Shown here in pieces: positions 7,349 through 8,967 of a stretch of DNA of 8,967 nucleotides. Both the position numbers and the translations under genes were made by a program. The notes under the pieces are model-generated. The model was not told the DNA's origin. It saw only the letters and a list, made by a program, of their open reading frames with translations, and did no database searches. Numbering within the stretch: the first letter of the stretch is position 1; the number at the start of each line of letters is the position of its first letter. This DNA is from Prosthecobacter sp. Lineage in GTDB: Bacteria; Verrucomicrobiota; Verrucomicrobiia; Verrucomicrobiales; Verrucomicrobiaceae. The stretch spans positions 1 to 8,967 of the forward strand of contig JAIWOJ010000052.1 in assembly GCA_020216965.1 (NCBI GenBank), in the 5' to 3' direction.

Positions 7349-7462
7349 GAGCCATCAGGCTAGGTCGTGCCGACTTGCCTTGCAAGAGATGGCCTACTGC
7401 CGCGCCGACAGGCAAAAATCTAGCATTGACTCTGAAGACGGCGATTTTAGCCTCGGCGCATT
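7349..7462. promoter_or_regulatory. Divergent intergenic region between DUF4340 gene and GlsB-family gene
   Basis: This 114-bp spacer lies between two divergent starts. A TTGACT hexamer (7426-7431, +) resembles a -35 box for the small membrane protein, but no TATAAT-like hexamer lies 16-18 bp downstream; TTTTAG at 7445 is only 13 bp away. No ribosome site is evident before either ATG. Promoters are presumed from gene layout only. Confidence 0.35.
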
Positions 7463-7720
7463 ATGGGAATACTCTCCTGGATCATCGTCGGCCTCATTGG
7501 AGGCGCTCTTGGCAAATGGTTGCATCCTGGCAATGATTCCAACGGGCTCTTCCGCACCATCATTCTGGGCATCCTGGGCGGCCTGCTTGGCAATTTCATC
7601 GCCACCAATCTACTCGGGTGGTCAGCCGCAGATGGCATCAACCTCCGCAGCATCGGCATTGCCGCAGCGGGCTCTCTGCTTGTGCTCCTGATCTACAAGC
7701 GTGTGCTGAAGCGCCGCTAA
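7463..7720 (+). CDS. GlsB/YeaQ/YmgE family small membrane protein
   Basis: An 85-aa hydrophobic protein of the family often labelled 'transglycosylase-associated protein'. Members are inner-membrane proteins, commonly linked with stress responses but without a proven activity. Three glycine-rich membrane segments are visible: about 4-19 (LSWIIVGLIGGALGKW), about 32-51 (TIILGILGGLLGNFIATNLL) and about 62-79 (SIGIAAAGSLLVLLIYKR). The GGALGKWL and GILGGLLGNF glycine zippers are family hallmarks. The tail KRVLKRR is basic, which by the positive-inside rule places the C-terminus in the cytoplasm. Length is typical (about 80-90 aa). It appears to be a single-gene transcript, divergent from the DUF4340 gene and convergent, 35 bp apart, with the ThuA gene. 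No terminator hairpin is seen in that gap. Confidence 0.9.
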   Translation: MGILSWIIVGLIGGALGKWLHPGNDSNGLFRTIILGILGGLLGNFIATNLLGWSAADGINLRSIGIAAAGSLLVLLIYKRVLKRR

Positions 7721-7755
7721 GCCAAGGCGGTTCAATCCACGCGGATCAAGCGGGC

Positions 7756-8967
7756 TTACTTTCCGGCGCACCAACGTGCCGCATTGATGAGAAGCTGTTG
7801 GTAAGGCTTCAAATCATGGGTGCGGGCATCATGCCCCAGGGCAATGCCGACGACTCGGGCTTTCGGATGCTGGGTGATCCAGACACTCGGGTGCGGCTTT
7901 TGGTATTTGTCGCTGTTGCTCGTCTCGGCCAGCACTTCGATCGGGGTGGTGCCTTCGGGAACGTTTTCGGCATTCACATAGTAGAGCTCGTCTTCGACGG
8001 TGAAACTGGCGGGCACGTCTTTCATGACGGGATGGTCGGCCCGGAGGGCTTTGACATCGAAAGGATGAATCTTGTCATGCCCGCGCGCGCCTCCGCCGAC
8101 GATCTGCGCGTTCAACTCCGGCCAGGTGGCATAACCATACCAGGTGCCGGGGTGCAGCATGACGATGCCTTTGCCTGCGGCAGCGAAGTCAAAGAGCGCT
8201 TTGCGATACGCGGCGGTGTCAAAAAATTTGCGGTTCACGCTAATGATGGCCACGTCGGCATTGGCGAGCTCGGCGGCAGCCTGATCGCGGTCTTCGGTGT
8301 AATGGACGCTGAAGCCAGCCCCTTTCAGCGTGGCGACATCGGTGGTGCCAAAGAAGTCTTTGAAGTTGTGCGAGGAACCGCCGCCGATGACGAGAACCTT
8401 GGTTTTGCCTGCCTCCCACTGCGGCGGACTGGCTGGGACCAACGGGCCATCGCCCTTACCGCCTTCTTTGGGGCCAAAAGTAGAAGCGGCGCCCCCGCCG
8501 CTTACCGTAGAAGCGGCGCCCTCGCCGCTTGAAGCCGGTGCAGGCGACGCCCTCGTCGCCTTCTTGCCTCTCAGCGCAGGAGCCGCAGGCACCGGTCTAA
8601 GCGACGGGGGCGTCGCTTCTACATTCGGGCCGCGGCCCTGAATGTCAGCCGTGATGGCGGCGATGACAGGGGCGGTTTTGTTTCCAGCAGGGCTTTCAAG
8701 AATCAGCGTTTTGGCCGGGCCGCTTTTTGTCAGCTCCAGGGTCAGCAGGCGCATCTGCTGGCCGTCGGTGATGCCCTCCACATAGCGGGAGCCGGGCACC
8801 TCAATGGGACGGATGTAGTCAGAGAAATGCACGCCATTCACGAAGGTGAACTCCTCTTTCTCACCGCTGGCATAAACCACGGTGGCCTTGAGAGCGGGCG
8901 CTTCATCACGCACGGCGGGCCAGCCCCAACCGGAGATACCGCTAAGCAGATGGAGCTTCTTGGTCTC
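7756..8967 (-). CDS. ThuA-domain protein with N-terminal beta module (5' partial)
   Basis: At least 403 codons remain open to the window edge; a GTG at 8913 is only an internal candidate start because the upstream codons (ETKKLHLLSGISGWGWPA) read as continuous protein. Residues 1 to about 110 look like a beta-rich module (LHLLSGISGWGWPA, VNGVHFSDYIRPIEVPGS, ITDGQQMRLLTLELT). I recall similar sequence in large PVC secreted proteins with heme-binding or dehydrogenase domains, but this is from memory and uncertain. A low-complexity linker (about 111-185) rich in Gly, Ala, Ser and Pro follows, created by the hairpin repeats listed separately. The C-terminal part (about 189-402) is a ThuA (trehalose-utilisation-like, class I glutamine amidotransferase fold) domain: VLVIGGGSSHNF, IVMLHPGTWYG, GGGARGHDKIHPF, VEDELYYV, VVGIALGHDARTHD. 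ThuA proteins are implicated in sugar metabolism, but the reaction is not established here. Stop TAA at 7758-7756. Confidence 0.85.
   Translation of the reverse strand, partial: ETKKLHLLSGISGWGWPAVRDEAPALKATVVYASGEKEEFTFVNGVHFSDYIRPIEVPGSRYVEGITDGQQMRLLTLELTKSGPAKTLILESPAGNKTAPVIAAITADIQGRGPNVEATPPSLRPVPAAPALRGKKATRASPAPASSGEGAASTVSGGGAASTFGPKEGGKGDGPLVPASPPQWEAGKTKVLVIGGGSSHNFKDFFGTTDVATLKGAGFSVHYTEDRDQAAAELANADVAIISVNRKFFDTAAYRKALFDFAAAGKGIVMLHPGTWYGYATWPELNAQIVGGGARGHDKIHPFDVKALRADHPVMKDVPASFTVEDELYYVNAENVPEGTTPIEVLAETSNSDKYQKPHPSVWITQHPKARVVGIALGHDARTHDLKPYQQLLINAARWCAGK
8480..8503 (+). repeat. Palindromic repeat unit 1 (gtag + 8-bp hairpin)
   Basis: GTAG is followed by a perfect hairpin: stem AAGCGGCG (8484-8491), loop CCCC, stem CGCCGCTT (8496-8503). 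It lies inside the ThuA gene and, read on the minus strand, encodes SGGGAAST. It is 27 bp from unit 2, so the spacing preserves the frame. Confidence 0.9.
8507..8530 (+). repeat. Palindromic repeat unit 2 (gtag + 8-bp hairpin)
   Basis: GTAG plus stem AAGCGGCG (8511-8518), loop CCCT, stem CGCCGCTT (8523-8530). It differs from unit 1 by one loop base (23 of 24 identical). On the minus strand it encodes SGEGAAST, making a nine-residue tandem repeat with unit 1. Confidence 0.9.
8543..8560 (+). repeat. Diverged palindromic repeat unit 3
   Basis: Perfect 7-bp hairpin: GGCGACG (8543-8549), loop CCCT, CGTCGCC (8554-8560). The stem differs from units 1-2 by paired changes on both arms and the GTAG flank is degraded (GCAG). 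On the minus strand it encodes KATRASP, a different reading frame of the element from units 1-2. Confidence 0.75.
8599..8622 (-). repeat. Inverted palindromic repeat unit 4
   Basis: The same element in the opposite orientation: on the minus strand GTAG, then AAGCGACG, loop CCCC, CGTCGCTT. It differs from unit 1 by G-to-A and C-to-T changes at paired stem positions, so the hairpin stays perfect. It encodes VEATPPSL in the ThuA frame. Confidence 0.88.
8621..8645. repeat. 25-bp near-perfect palindrome next to repeat unit 4
   Basis: Outer arms ACATTC (8621-8626) and GAATGT (8640-8645) flank the self-complementary core GGGCCGCGGCCC (8627-8638); the only asymmetry is one bulged T at 8639. It abuts unit 4 (2-bp overlap) inside the ThuA gene, where it encodes DIQGRGPNV. 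Confidence 0.8.

Noticed and set aside
7618..8532. A 304-codon + strand open frame opposite the ThuA gene and overlapping the GlsB-family gene
   Set aside because: It is antisense to the clearly recognisable ThuA domain, overlaps the small membrane protein in another frame and has no protein-like motifs; it is a GC-rich shadow.
8480..8622. CRISPR array
   Set aside because: The repeats are short, palindromic, in both orientations, irregularly spaced (3 bp to about 40 bp) and lie in an open reading frame; no cas genes are present.

Overview
The window carries six protein-coding loci in dense, GC-rich bacterial DNA. No rRNA, tRNA, CRISPR array or insertion sequence was recognised. The gene content suggests the PVC superphylum, probably Verrucomicrobiota. 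The hints are a large membrane-anchored DUF4340 protein, a ThuA domain joined to a further N-terminal module, very few Shine-Dalgarno-like sites, and short GC-rich hairpin repeats that enter a coding region. This assignment is inference; no marker gene is present.

Left part (33-4388): one long + strand gene fuses a beta-CASP metallo-beta-lactamase exonuclease to an ATP-dependent DNA ligase. These are two members of the known bacterial 'ligase-associated' DNA repair set; the usual DEXH helicase and PdeM-type phosphoesterase partners are not visible here and may lie upstream. Its 3' end overlaps, tail to tail by 47 bp, a minus-strand gene for an Asp/Glu (MurI-like) racemase that carries a predicted export or lipoprotein signal. 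That racemase is translationally coupled (ATGA overlap) to an upstream cytidine deaminase gene.

Middle part (4389-7348): a divergent 125-bp spacer separates cytidine deaminase from a + strand UDP-sugar epimerase. This ends 15 bp from the convergent stop of a 615-residue DUF4340 protein, which appears to be built from four repeats of one module.

Right part (7349-8967): a 114-bp spacer leads to a small three-helix membrane protein of the GlsB/YeaQ/YmgE family. Convergent to it is the 3' part of a minus-strand gene encoding a ThuA domain, whose 5' end lies outside the window. The linker of this protein (about 8480-8645) is written almost entirely by palindromic DNA: four related hairpins in two orientations and more than one reading frame, plus a 25-bp palindrome.

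The genes do not form one pathway. The strongest leads are the exonuclease-ligase fusion, the apparently exported racemase and the palindromic repeats in the ThuA gene. Nothing here shows a complete undescribed system.
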